DNA of 64,000 nucleotides from Streptomyces sp. NBC_01408 (lineage in GTDB: Bacteria; Actinomycetota; Actinomycetes; Streptomycetales; Streptomycetaceae): the NCBI RefSeq assembly GCF_026340255.1, contig NZ_JAPEPJ010000003.1, positions 62,001 to 126,000 of the forward strand. Direction: 5' to 3'. The position numbers and the translations under genes are program-made. Below, piece after piece: positions 1 to 7,953 of the stretch. The notes beneath the pieces were generated by a model that did not search any database, was not told the DNA's origin, and saw only the letters and a program-made list of their open reading frames with translations. Each line of letters opens with the position of its first letter. Within the stretch, counting starts at the first letter, position 1.

Positions 1-1
1 C

Positions 2-838
2 CTGTTCCGCACCCCGACGGTGGCGGGGCTGCTGGGCGACGAGCCCAGCGGCTTCGACCCGATGGGGGTGGTGCTCCCCCTCAACACCCGGGGCGCGCGG
101 CAGCCGTTGTTCTGCATCCACCCCGGCACCGGCGTGGGCTGGCCGTACGCCGGGCTCGCCCAGCACCTCGGGCCGGACCAGCCGCTGTACGCGATCCAGG
201 CTCGGGCCCTGAGCGAGCTCGGCCACTCCCCGGAGACGGTCGAGGAGATGGTGGCGGACTACCTGCCGCTGATCCGCGAGGTCCAGCCGCACGGCCCGTA
301 CCGCTTCCTCGGCTGGTCCTTCGGCGGCACGGTCGCGCACGCCCTGGCCGTCCGGCTGGCCGAACTCGGGGAACGCACCGACCTGCTGGCCATGATGGAC
401 GTCCACCTGCTGCCGACGGAGCCGCAGCGGCGCCGGATGACCCCCGCGCAGAAGCGGGACATGCTGGTCGGGGACGCCTCCGAAGCGCCCGAGGACGCAC
501 CCTTCGACGTGGACGCGCTCATCGGGCTGGTCCGGCTGAAGGACCCGGTCCTCGGGGCCTTCTCGGACGAGGAGATCCGGTCCGTCATCGGCGCCTCCAT
601 CAACCACGCCGAAATCATGAACCTGTACGCCCCGCGCCCCGTCGCCACCGACCTGGTGTTCCTGGCGGCCATCGAGGACGGGGAGACGGAGAACACTCTC
701 GCGCAGCACTGGATTCCGTATGTCGAGGGCCGCGTCGAGAACCATGTCATCGGGGTCCCGCACACCAGAATGGGCGAGCCGGAACCCCTCGCACTGATCG
801 GCCGCATCCTTTCCGAGAAATTGAGGAGTCTGTCATGA
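2..838 (+). CDS. NRPS C-terminal end: carrier-domain tail and thioesterase (5' truncated by the window)
   Basis: This is the last part of a nonribosomal peptide synthetase that continues off the left edge. The frame is open from base 2. Its first residues, [10 protein letters not shown], are the usual end of a peptidyl carrier domain, so the GTG at base 20 is not taken as a start. The rest is a type I thioesterase that releases the finished peptide by hydrolysis or cyclisation. Counting from the base-20 codon, the nucleophile is Ser100 in GWSFGG, the likely acid is Asp127 in MMDVH and the likely base is His248 in VPHTRM. The stop overlaps the next start (ATGA), so it is translationally coupled to the MbtH gene. 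Confidence 0.93.
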   Translation: MFRTPTVAGLLGDEPSGFDPMGVVLPLNTRGARQPLFCIHPGTGVGWPYAGLAQHLGPDQPLYAIQARALSELGHSPETVEEMVADYLPLIREVQPHGPYRFLGWSFGGTVAHALAVRLAELGERTDLLAMMDVHLLPTEPQRRRMTPAQKRDMLVGDASEAPEDAPFDVDALIGLVRLKDPVLGAFSDEEIRSVIGASINHAEIMNLYAPRPVATDLVFLAAIEDGETENTLAQHWIPYVEGRVENHVIGVPHTRMGEPEPLALIGRILSEKLRSLS

Positions 839-1041
839 CCAATCCTTTCGACGACACCGAGGGCACCTTCCACGTCGTGGTGAACGAGGAGGGACAGCAC
901 GCCCTGTGGCCCGTGTTCGCCAATGTTCCCGCAGGCTGGGACGTGGTGTGGGGGGCCGGCAGCCGGGCGGACGCGCTGGCTTACGTGGAGCGGAACTGGA
1001 CGGACATCCGCCCCAAGAGCCTGGTCGCCCAGTACGCATGA
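835..1041 (+). CDS. MbtH-like NRPS accessory protein
   Basis: A 68-residue MbtH-family protein, the normal family length. MbtH proteins bind and activate NRPS adenylation domains. Visible signatures are [20 protein letters not shown] and the tail [10 protein letters not shown], with the conserved tryptophans. It overlaps the thioesterase stop by four bases and is the last gene before a strong terminator, so it closes the NRPS operon. It shows that at least one adenylation domain of this synthetase probably needs MbtH. Confidence 0.95.
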   Translation: MTNPFDDTEGTFHVVVNEEGQHALWPVFANVPAGWDVVWGAGSRADALAYVERNWTDIRPKSLVAQYA

Positions 1042-1060
1042 ATTCCCGTTGAACGACCCT

Positions 1061-1101
1061 GAAGCCGTGCCCCGCACCCGCGGGGTACGGCTTCCCCTTT
1101 T
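1061..1101 (+). terminator. Intrinsic terminator after the NRPS/MbtH operon
   Basis: A 15-bp stem with one mismatch (GAAGCCGTGCCCCGC at 1061-1075 against 1080-1094) and a 4-base loop is followed by CCCCTTTTG. It separates the NRPS/MbtH transcript from the glutamate mutase operon. Confidence 0.8.
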
Positions 1102-1182
1102 GTGGGTCCGGGCCTGCCGAATTCCTCCATACTGCCGCCGGAACTTCCCCTCGGCGGCTTCGGTGTTTTCTATATTCGTCGT

Positions 1183-1677
1183 ATGCGACGACGGAATGTG
1201 AACATCCTGCTCACCGGCACGGAATCGGATTCCCACACCTGGAATCTCGTCTACCTGCAGCTGCTGCTGGAGGAGCTCGGGCACCGGGTCCACAACCTGG
1301 GCCCCTGTGTGACGGACGAGCTGCTGACCGCCGCCTGCGCGGCGGACGGGCCCGGTCTCGTGGTCATCAGCAGTGTCAACGGGCACGGCTACCGGGACGG
1401 ACTGAACGCGGTCCGCGCCCTGCGCCGGGAGGGCTTCACCGGTTCCGTCGTCATCGGCGGCAAGCTGGGCGTCGCGGGCGTGGCCGACCCGGGGCAGCGC
1501 GGCCGCCTCCTCGACGCCGGCTGCGACGCCGTCTTCGACGACGGCGACGTGAACGCCTTCAGGAACTACCTGAGTTCGCTCTCCGGCCACGGCCACGGCG
1601 TCGGCCCGTCTGCGGAGGCGCGTGGCGAGGCGCGGACCGGGGCGCGGACCGGGGCCGACGCGCAGGCCGTGGCATGA
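1183..1677 (+). CDS. Glutamate (methylaspartate) mutase small B12-binding subunit
   Basis: A 164-residue cobalamin-binding protein resembling the S (sigma) subunit of glutamate mutase, which rearranges L-glutamate to (2S,3S)-3-methylaspartate. The B12 lower-ligand motif is SDSHTWN. It keeps the D-x-H of the family's DxHxxG signature but has Asn in place of the usual Gly. Later family segments are VVISSVNGHG and VVIGGKLGV. The tail after about residue 135 is low-complexity Ala/Gly/Arg. ATG at 1183 was chosen as the first start just before the Rossmann strand; GTG at 1198 is possible. Its stop overlaps the large-subunit start (ATGA), so the two are coupled. Confidence 0.87.
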   Translation: MRRRNVNILLTGTESDSHTWNLVYLQLLLEELGHRVHNLGPCVTDELLTAACAADGPGLVVISSVNGHGYRDGLNAVRALRREGFTGSVVIGGKLGVAGVADPGQRGRLLDAGCDAVFDDGDVNAFRNYLSSLSGHGHGVGPSAEARGEARTGARTGADAQAVA

Positions 1678-2981
1678 CCGCCACGACGCTCCGCGTCGCA
1701 CCGGCCGCCGCCGCGGCGCAGGAGGGGGCGGCCGCCCCCTCGTTCGGCGGTTTCGTCGCCCGTGCGGCGGCAGCCGGGCAGCTCGTCGTCCAGCCCCGCA
1801 TGGGCTTCAGCGACCCGCGCCGGATGCGGGAGGGGCTGGAGCGCACCAAGTCCGCCGTCGCCACCACCGTCGGCACCCTCACCATCGACAGCTACACACG
1901 GGTCGGCGCCCTCGGCGCCGCCCGAGACGCCCTCGACGAGGGCACCGCGCTCAACGGCTACCCGATCGCCACCCACCCCGCCGCCCGCACCCGGCGCCTG
2001 CTCGACGGGGTCCTGGACGCCGGTTTCCCCGTCCAGGTCCGGCACGGCTCCTCCCGCCCCGAGGCCATCGTCCGGGCGCTCACCACCGCAGGGCTGGACG
2101 CCACCGAGGGGGGACCGGTCTCGTACTGCCTCCCCTACGGCCGCACCCCGCTCACCGAGTCCGTCGACAACTGGGCCCGCTGCTGCGAGCTGCTGGCCGC
2201 GCTGGCCCCGCCGCCCCGGGTACCGCACCTGGAGAGCTTCGGGGGCTGCATGCTCGGCCAGCTCTGCCCGCCCGGGCTGCTGATCGCGCTCAGCCTGCTG
2301 GAGGGGATGTTCTTCGCGCAGCACGGCATCCGCAGCGTCTCGCTCAGCTACGCCCAGCAGACCGACCCGGCGCAGGACACCGAGGCGGTACGGGCGCTGC
2401 GCCGGCTGGCCGGGGAGTTCCTGCCCGCCGCCGTGGACCGGCACGTCGTCCTCTACACGTACATGGGGGTCTTCCCTTACACCGCGCGCGGGGCGACCCG
2501 GCTGCTGGAGGCCTCGGCGCGGCTGGCGGTGGGCGCCGGGGCGCAGCGGCTGATCGTGAAGACGGCCGCGGAGGCGCACCGCATCCCGACCGTACTGGAG
2601 AACGTACGGGCCCTGGAGACGGCGGCGGCCACCGCCGCGCTGGCCGAGCGGCTCCCCGAACCGCCGGACCCGGCCGACAGCGAGGTGTACCGGGAGGCCC
2701 GGGCCTTCGTGGAGGCCGTACTGGACCTCGGGGACGACCTCGGGCGGGCGCTGCGCACCGCCTTCGCGCGGGGCGTGCTGGACGTCCCGTACTGCCTGCA
2801 CCCGGACAACGCGGGCCGCTCCCGCAGCTTCGTGGATGCGGGCGGACGGCTGCGCTGGTCGGAGGTCGGCGCGATGCCCGTAGCGGCGTACGGCGCGCCG
2901 GACGGGCGGCGCGCCATGACCTCGGACGGCCTGCTGGAGGCCCTGCACGGGCTGGCCCGGCGCTACGACCAAGAACGTTGA
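1674..2981 (+). CDS. Glutamate (methylaspartate) mutase large catalytic subunit
   Basis: A 435-residue protein matching the E (epsilon) subunit of glutamate mutase, the TIM-barrel partner that binds substrate and adenosylcobalamin. Characteristic stretches are VQPRMGFSDP near the start, GTLTIDSYTRVG, LNGYPIATHP, QVRHGSSRPE, SYCLPYGRTPL and ESFGGCMLGQLCPP. It is slightly shorter than primary-metabolism homologues (about 480 residues). Together with the small subunit it should supply 3-methylaspartate, a known building block of several acidic lipopeptides. No gene for a GlmL-type reactivating protein is seen in the window. Confidence 0.9.
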   Translation: MTATTLRVAPAAAAAQEGAAAPSFGGFVARAAAAGQLVVQPRMGFSDPRRMREGLERTKSAVATTVGTLTIDSYTRVGALGAARDALDEGTALNGYPIATHPAARTRRLLDGVLDAGFPVQVRHGSSRPEAIVRALTTAGLDATEGGPVSYCLPYGRTPLTESVDNWARCCELLAALAPPPRVPHLESFGGCMLGQLCPPGLLIALSLLEGMFFAQHGIRSVSLSYAQQTDPAQDTEAVRALRRLAGEFLPAAVDRHVVLYTYMGVFPYTARGATRLLEASARLAVGAGAQRLIVKTAAEAHRIPTVLENVRALETAAATAALAERLPEPPDPADSEVYREARAFVEAVLDLGDDLGRALRTAFARGVLDVPYCLHPDNAGRSRSFVDAGGRLRWSEVGAMPVAAYGAPDGRRAMTSDGLLEALHGLARRYDQER

Positions 2982-3009
2982 CCACACTTCGACACCAACA
3001 GGAGCCGAC

Positions 3010-3993
3010 ATGGAGATGCAGACCCCTCCCCCTCTGGGCTCGCACCTGCGCTCGCCGCAGCTGCGGTCCGCGATGCTGGTGCAGCAGGAAGTCCTTTACG
3101 GCGCACGGGAGTTCCTGCGGGGCAAGGGTTTCGTGGAACTGCTGCCACCACTGGTCGGGCCGGTCACGGACCCGGGCGGGCGCGGCGCGAAGGCGCTGGA
3201 CGTCGACTACTACGGGCAGCCGTACAAGCTGATGACCAGCGCGATCCTCTACAAGCAGGCCTCGTTGAAGGGCTTTCCGCGACTCTTCTACATCGCGCCG
3301 AACGTCCGCGTCGAGCCGCCGGAGACGGCTTCCACGGGCCGGCACCTGGTGGAGTTCCACCAGATCGACGTGGAGCTGGCGGGCGGGACCCGGCAGGACG
3401 CCCAGGAGATCGCTGCCGGACTGCTGACGCACGTGGTGGAGCACGTGTGGACGGCGGTGCCGGAGGTCCTGCGCGAACTGGGCCGGGACGAAATGGACTT
3501 CGCGGAGCTGCGGTCCGGGAAGTTCGACGCCTGCACCCACGGGGAGGCGGTGGCCCGGCTGCTGGGAGGGGGCCACCCGCAGAGCCCGGACGCCGAGATC
3601 GACTGGGCGGGCGAGGAAGTGCTTTCCCTGGAGTCCGACCGGCCGTTCTTCATCAACGACTACCCCAAGGGCTCGCGCGGGTTCTACGACCGCGAGGATC
3701 CCGAACGCCCGGGCGTGCTGCGGAACTTCGACCTGATCGCGCACGGCGGGTACGGGGAGCTGGTCAGCGGCAGCGAGCGCGAGTCCGACTACGCGACGAT
3801 CGTCACCCGGATGCGGGAGAGCGGGGAGAACCCCGCCAAGTACGCCTGGTACCTGGACCTCGCCCGCGAGGGCATCGAGGCCAGCGCCGGCTTCGGCATG
3901 GGCTTGCAGCGCCTCGTCCGGTTCCTGACCGGGCTGGACGCGTTGTGGCAGGTCAGCGCCTACCCGAAGCTGCCGGGGGTGATCGCGCCGTGA
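3010..3993 (+). CDS. Class II tRNA-synthetase-like ligase (AsnA/AsnRS paralogue)
   Basis: A 327-residue class II aminoacyl-tRNA synthetase catalytic core with no N-terminal anticodon-binding domain, like archaeal asparagine synthetases that evolved from Asp/AsnRS. Motif 2 is seen as NVRVEPPETASTGRH followed by EFHQIDVEL. Motif 3 is FGMGLQRLVRFLTG, with Gln where synthetases usually have Glu. It starts at ATG 3010 with AGGAG at 2999-3003, and its stop overlaps the next gene (GTGA). Next to a 3-methylaspartate-forming mutase it may amidate or activate aspartate or 3-methylaspartate. That role is inferred from family and context only. Confidence 0.75.
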   Translation: MEMQTPPPLGSHLRSPQLRSAMLVQQEVLYGAREFLRGKGFVELLPPLVGPVTDPGGRGAKALDVDYYGQPYKLMTSAILYKQASLKGFPRLFYIAPNVRVEPPETASTGRHLVEFHQIDVELAGGTRQDAQEIAAGLLTHVVEHVWTAVPEVLRELGRDEMDFAELRSGKFDACTHGEAVARLLGGGHPQSPDAEIDWAGEEVLSLESDRPFFINDYPKGSRGFYDREDPERPGVLRNFDLIAHGGYGELVSGSERESDYATIVTRMRESGENPAKYAWYLDLAREGIEASAGFGMGLQRLVRFLTGLDALWQVSAYPKLPGVIAP

Positions 3994-5330
3994 GCGGGCT
4001 GCGGGCGGCGGGCTTCCCGGAGCGGGCCGTACGGGCCCGGGCGCGGGCGGGGACGGCCGAGGTGTTCCCGGCGGCCGACACCTACGGGACCGAACTGTAC
4101 GGCGCGGGTGTGCCCGCAGCGGGGCCTGACGGACCGGGGGACGGGCCGGACGGGCTGGACGGGCCGGACGGGCCGGACGGGCTGGACGGGCTGCGGATCG
4201 CCCCGCCCGTGTTCATGCCGCGCCGGCTGGAGAAGCTGATCGAGCTGGGCCGCGAGCCCTCGTACGAGGACGTGGACCTGTACACCACGGTGGGCGGGTT
4301 CCCGGCCGAACTCCCGCTCTATCTCTCGGCGTTCGGATCCACCCGGGCGGGCAGCGGCGACCTCGGGGTGGCCGCGGGGCGGCAGGCGGCTCGGCTCGGC
4401 ATCCCGATGGTGATCGGCGAGAACATGGTGCCGGTGCACGGCTACCGGCGCGGCGGCAAAGGCGACGGCGACGGCGACGCCACCCGCTCGGCGCTGCTGG
4501 CGCGGGTGGCGGCGTACGCGGAGAACGTCGCGGACGGGGTCGGCGGCGTGGTGGTGCAGCAGTCCACCGAGGACGCCGACTCGGAGGTGTGGAACCTGCT
4601 CTACAGCGACCCCGGCACCCGCCACCTGCGGGACTCCGGGCGGCTCGGCTTCGAGCTGAAGGTGGGACAGGGCGCCAAGCCCGGGCTCGGCGGGATGACG
4701 GTGGTGGGCGCGGCCGAAGCCGATCGGCTCGCCGGGCAGTTCACCGTACGGGAGCTGCTGGGCGACCCCGGCAGGCGGCTGCGGTGCGCGACGCCCGGCA
4801 CCTTCACCGAGGAGATCGTGCGGCAGCAGCTGCGGTTCATGCGGAACAACTTCCCGCTGGCCCGGACCTGGGTGAAGTTCCACCCCGGGCGGGACATCGC
4901 ACACGCCGCCGCGACGGCCTGGGCGGCGGGCGCCGACGCCGTCACCGTGGACGGCGCGGAGGGCGGCACCGGCTGGGCCCCGCGGGTGTTCCTGGACCAG
5001 GTGGGGCTCCCGCTCGGGGAGTGCCTGCGCCGGATCGGCCGCCCGGGCGGGGACCTGCTGGCCGCGGGCCGGATCTGGGAGGGCGGGCGGGCCGTACGGG
5101 CCCTGGCCCTGGGCGCCACGGCGGTGGGCCTGGGGCGGGCCGCCCTGCTCGCCGTCGACGAGGATCCTCGGGCCGGGCTGGTCCGGCTGGTGGAAGCCCT
5201 GGCGCTGGAGACCCGGCTGCTGGTCAGCGCACTGGGCAAGTACCGCACGGCGGACCTGGACCCACAGGACGTGTGGTCCCCGCACACCCCGGCAGGCTCC
5301 CCGGCCCTCCCGGTCGGCAGCCACGCATGA
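3990..5330 (+). CDS. FMN-binding glutamate-synthase-like protein
   Basis: A 446-residue protein resembling the FMN synthase domain of glutamate synthase (GltB). It shows the family stretches FELKVGQGAKPGLGG, VTVDGAEGGTGWAP and LLAAGRIWEGG. It has no glutamine amidotransferase domain. Only two cysteines are visible, so the 3Fe-4S cluster of true glutamate synthases is absent. Residues about 47-69 are a low-complexity Asp-Gly-Pro/Leu repeat encoded by near-identical 9-mers at 4130-4195. The GTG start overlaps the previous stop, and the stop overlaps the next start. It may act with the upstream ligase on an amino group or amide, but the reaction cannot be read from sequence. Confidence 0.72.
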   Translation: MSGLRAAGFPERAVRARARAGTAEVFPAADTYGTELYGAGVPAAGPDGPGDGPDGLDGPDGPDGLDGLRIAPPVFMPRRLEKLIELGREPSYEDVDLYTTVGGFPAELPLYLSAFGSTRAGSGDLGVAAGRQAARLGIPMVIGENMVPVHGYRRGGKGDGDGDATRSALLARVAAYAENVADGVGGVVVQQSTEDADSEVWNLLYSDPGTRHLRDSGRLGFELKVGQGAKPGLGGMTVVGAAEADRLAGQFTVRELLGDPGRRLRCATPGTFTEEIVRQQLRFMRNNFPLARTWVKFHPGRDIAHAAATAWAAGADAVTVDGAEGGTGWAPRVFLDQVGLPLGECLRRIGRPGGDLLAAGRIWEGGRAVRALALGATAVGLGRAALLAVDEDPRAGLVRLVEALALETRLLVSALGKYRTADLDPQDVWSPHTPAGSPALPVGSHA

Positions 5331-5674
5331 CACCCCGAGCCCCCCGCCCCGCCGACCACGGCCGGCCCGGGCCGGGCGGGCGGGGCGGGGGCCCGGGCCG
5401 CCGACCGGGGGCCGGTTCGCGCGGGGTGCGGGCCCGGTTCCGGGTCACCGAGACCCCGGGGGTCACCGTGACCCCGGGGCGCGGCGCCGGCCCCGCCTCG
5501 GCCGCCGCCCACCGGGCCCTGGTCCAGGCCGGTCTCGGCCATCTCGGCGGACACCTGCGCCTGGACACGTACGGCCCGGCACCCCGCGGCCGTGACCTCG
5601 CGCGCGCCGCCCGGCGAGCCGTGACCGCCGCCCTCGCGGCCCGGCCCCGCCCGGGTGACCCGTACCGGGGCTGA
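5327..5674 (+). CDS. Small unknown protein of the peptide cluster
   Basis: A 115-residue protein whose ATG overlaps the previous stop (ATGA), which argues that it is translated. The first 40 residues are Arg/Gly/Pro-rich and probably disordered. The last half looks folded (ALVQAGLGHLGGHLRLDTYG, then an Ala/Arg helix). I do not recognise the family. Coupling to the FMN protein suggests a partner role for that enzyme or the mutase. Confidence 0.55.
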   Translation: MTPRAPRPADHGRPGPGGRGGGPGRRPGAGSRGVRARFRVTETPGVTVTPGRGAGPASAAAHRALVQAGLGHLGGHLRLDTYGPAPRGRDLARAARRAVTAALAARPRPGDPYRG

Positions 5675-5724
5675 ACGACTTCTCCCTGACCTTCCTTCCC
5701 CGACTCACAGAAACCAGGTGCCCC

Positions 5725-7011
5725 ATGGACACCCCCCAGCCATCCCCCGCCGCCGAACCCCGGACACCGGCACCGGCACCGGCACCGGTCCAGTGGGGCC
5801 GCGTCAGTTCCCTCGTCGGCGGTCAGGCCGCCGTCCAACTCGGCAGCTTCGCGCTGCTCATCGCCATGAACTGGACCGCCGTCCAGCTCGGCGGCACCGG
5901 CGCGGTGACCCTCCTGATGCTCGCCGCCACGGTGCCCCGCGCCCTGATGCTGATCTTCGGCGGGGCGGTGGCCGACACCCTCGGGCCGCGCTTCGTCCTG
6001 CTCCGCACCACCGCCGCCCGGGTCGTCCTGCTCGCCGGCGGGGCCGTGGTCACCGCCACCACCCAGCAGCTCTGGCCGCTGGTGGTGATCGCGCTGGTCG
6101 AGGGGATCCTGCTCGGCCTGGCCGGACCGGCCTCCGGGGTCCTGCTCCCGATGTTCGCCCGCGGCGACCAGCTGGCCCGCGCCAACTCCCTGTACGCGAT
6201 GGTGCTCCGGGTCGCGCCCATCCTCGGCGCCCCCGCCGGAGCCTTCCTGATCACCATCGGGGAGCTGTGGCTGGCGATGCTGGCCGGCGCGGTCACCGGC
6301 GCGATCTGGCTCGGCTGCCTGCTCCACGTCACGCACGGATTCGTCCGGCCGAAGCCCGAGCCCGGGGTCTCGCTGGTCAAGCGGTCCGGTGACGGATTCC
6401 GCCTGCTGTCCCGGCACCCCCGGCTGCGCTGGATGTTCGTCGCCGCCCTGTGCCTGGACATGGCGTTCAGCTGGCCCGCCGAGGTCGCGCTGCCCCTGCT
6501 GGTCTCCGAACGCGGCTGGGGGGTCGGCGCGGTGGGCATGGTGCTGGCCGCGTTCAGCGTGGGCGCGCTCGGCTCCAGCGCGGTGGGCGCCGCACTGGCC
6601 CACCGGATCCCGATGTTCGTCCGGCTGGTGGTGACGGGAGCGGGCCTCGCCGCCGGCATCCTGGTGATGGCCCTGATGCCCTCCGTGGCCTCCCTCACCG
6701 CCGTCGCCGCCGGGGTCGGCCTGCTGTCCGGGCTCAACGGCCCGGCCATCGTCACCCTCTACCAGCAGTCCGCGCCCGAGGACCGGATGGGCGCGGCCAT
6801 GTCCACGCTCTCCCTCGCGGGCATCGGCACCGCGCCGGTCTCCATCGCCGTCTTCAGCTCGCTGTCCCTGGTCCTCGGCGTGCAGACCACCTGGCTGCTG
6901 TGCGGCGCCATCGCCTTCGTCTCCCCGCTGGCGGCCGTCATGGCGCTGCGCCACCCCGCGAAGGCGGAGGAGCAGGCGCCGGTGGAGCTGCCCGTACCGG
7001 CAGCCGTGTGA
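5725..7011 (+). CDS. Major facilitator superfamily transporter, probable peptide exporter
   Basis: A 428-residue multispanning MFS protein. Hydrophobic segments run through the whole length after a short Pro-rich N-terminus. The loop between helices 2 and 3 carries GGAVADTLGPR, a form of the MFS motif A. The layout resembles the enterobactin-exporter and macrolide-efflux branch often found in peptide clusters. It lies 50 bp after the small unknown and 10 bp before the PPTase, in the same direction. Export of, or self-resistance to, the cluster product is the likely role. Confidence 0.85.
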   Translation: MDTPQPSPAAEPRTPAPAPAPVQWGRVSSLVGGQAAVQLGSFALLIAMNWTAVQLGGTGAVTLLMLAATVPRALMLIFGGAVADTLGPRFVLLRTTAARVVLLAGGAVVTATTQQLWPLVVIALVEGILLGLAGPASGVLLPMFARGDQLARANSLYAMVLRVAPILGAPAGAFLITIGELWLAMLAGAVTGAIWLGCLLHVTHGFVRPKPEPGVSLVKRSGDGFRLLSRHPRLRWMFVAALCLDMAFSWPAEVALPLLVSERGWGVGAVGMVLAAFSVGALGSSAVGAALAHRIPMFVRLVVTGAGLAAGILVMALMPSVASLTAVAAGVGLLSGLNGPAIVTLYQQSAPEDRMGAAMSTLSLAGIGTAPVSIAVFSSLSLVLGVQTTWLLCGAIAFVSPLAAVMALRHPAKAEEQAPVELPVPAAV

Positions 7012-7021
7012 GGAGGCCCCC

Positions 7022-7759
7022 ATGACGCCGACCACCGCAACAGCCACGGCCGCCCGCCCGCTCCTGCTCCCGGAACGGCTGTCGGAGCGCGGGCCGGCCG
7101 GCGCCGTACTGGTGGCCGCGAGCCCGCAGCTGTGGCTCGTGGACACCACCGCCTACCGGGCGCACGCGGCGCGGCACGCCCCGGGCACCCTGGACGCCCA
7201 AGAGCTGGCCCGCGCGGCCGAGTTCGTCCGGGCGGCCGACCGTGACGCGTACGTCTGCGCGCACGTGGCGCTGCGCCGGCTGCTCGGGGCGTACCTGGGC
7301 ACGGCCCCGCGCGAGGTGATCGTGGAGCGGGCTCCTTGCACGCACTGCGAAGAACCGCACGGGCGGCCCGTCCTGCCGGGCGGCGCCCTGCACTTCTCCC
7401 TGTCGCACTGCACCGGGATCAGCCTGCTGGCGTTCGCGACGGCGCCGGTCGGGGTGGACGTGGAGGAGATCGTGCTGCCGCAGACCATCGCGGAGACGGC
7501 CGATGTGCTGCACCCCCGGGAGGCGGCCGAGCTGGCGCTGCTGCCGGCCGGGGAGCGGCCCGTCGCCTTCACCCGGGTGTGGACGCGCAAGGAGGCGTAC
7601 CTGAAGGGGCTCGGGGTCGGGCTCTCGGAGGATCCGGCGGCCGATTACGTGGGTTCGGGCCCGGCGCCCGCCCGGCTGCCGGGGTGGAACCTGACGGACG
7701 TACGGGTGCCCGACGGCCACTGCGGGGCGGTGGCGCTCCAGACCGTGGCCTCAGGCTGA
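7022..7759 (+). CDS. 4'-phosphopantetheinyl transferase (Sfp type)
   Basis: A 245-residue Sfp/AcpT-family enzyme that moves phosphopantetheine from CoA to the carrier domains of the NRPS. Diagnostic motifs are VGVDVEEI (Mg-binding acid) and FTRVWTRKEAYLKGLG, the WxxKEAxxK signature. The N-terminal part includes HVALRRLLGAYLG and a Cys pair (CTHCEEPHGRP). GAGGAGG precedes the ATG by a few bases. It is the last gene of the biosynthetic block; the next feature is a repeat element. Confidence 0.92.
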   Translation: MTPTTATATAARPLLLPERLSERGPAGAVLVAASPQLWLVDTTAYRAHAARHAPGTLDAQELARAAEFVRAADRDAYVCAHVALRRLLGAYLGTAPREVIVERAPCTHCEEPHGRPVLPGGALHFSLSHCTGISLLAFATAPVGVDVEEIVLPQTIAETADVLHPREAAELALLPAGERPVAFTRVWTRKEAYLKGLGVGLSEDPAADYVGSGPAPARLPGWNLTDVRVPDGHCGAVALQTVASG

Positions 7760-7780
7760 CAGCGCGACGCCGGCCGCCCT

Positions 7781-7953
7781 GGGTCGTGTCATCGAAGTGG
7801 CGTCTGGCTGTCGGGGTCCGGCACGCACGCTCGCCGCGTTGTCGTCGGTCGCCGATGCTCCGCATCGACTCCCTCCTCCGCCTTGCGATCGCACGCACCA
7901 GACCCCGACAGCACCGCCCTACGGGCGGCCGACGCCACTTCGACGACACTCCC
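7781..7953. mobile_element. MITE-like inverted-repeat element no. 1
   Basis: A 173-bp element with imperfect terminal inverted repeats: GGGTCGTGTCATCGAAGTGG at the left (7781-7800), continuing CGTC, and the right end read in reverse as GGGAGTGTCGTCGAAGTGG plus CGTC. It has no coding capacity of its own. On the minus strand its interior carries TCGCAAGGCGGAGG and GACAACGCGGCGAG, shared with the element at 26009-26170. It sits between the PPTase and tsaD and contains the last codons and stop of tsaD. Confidence 0.7.

Noticed and set aside
1042..1182. Cobalamin riboswitch before the B12-dependent glutamate mutase
   Set aside because: No B12-box sequence is present; the only structure is the terminator of the previous operon.
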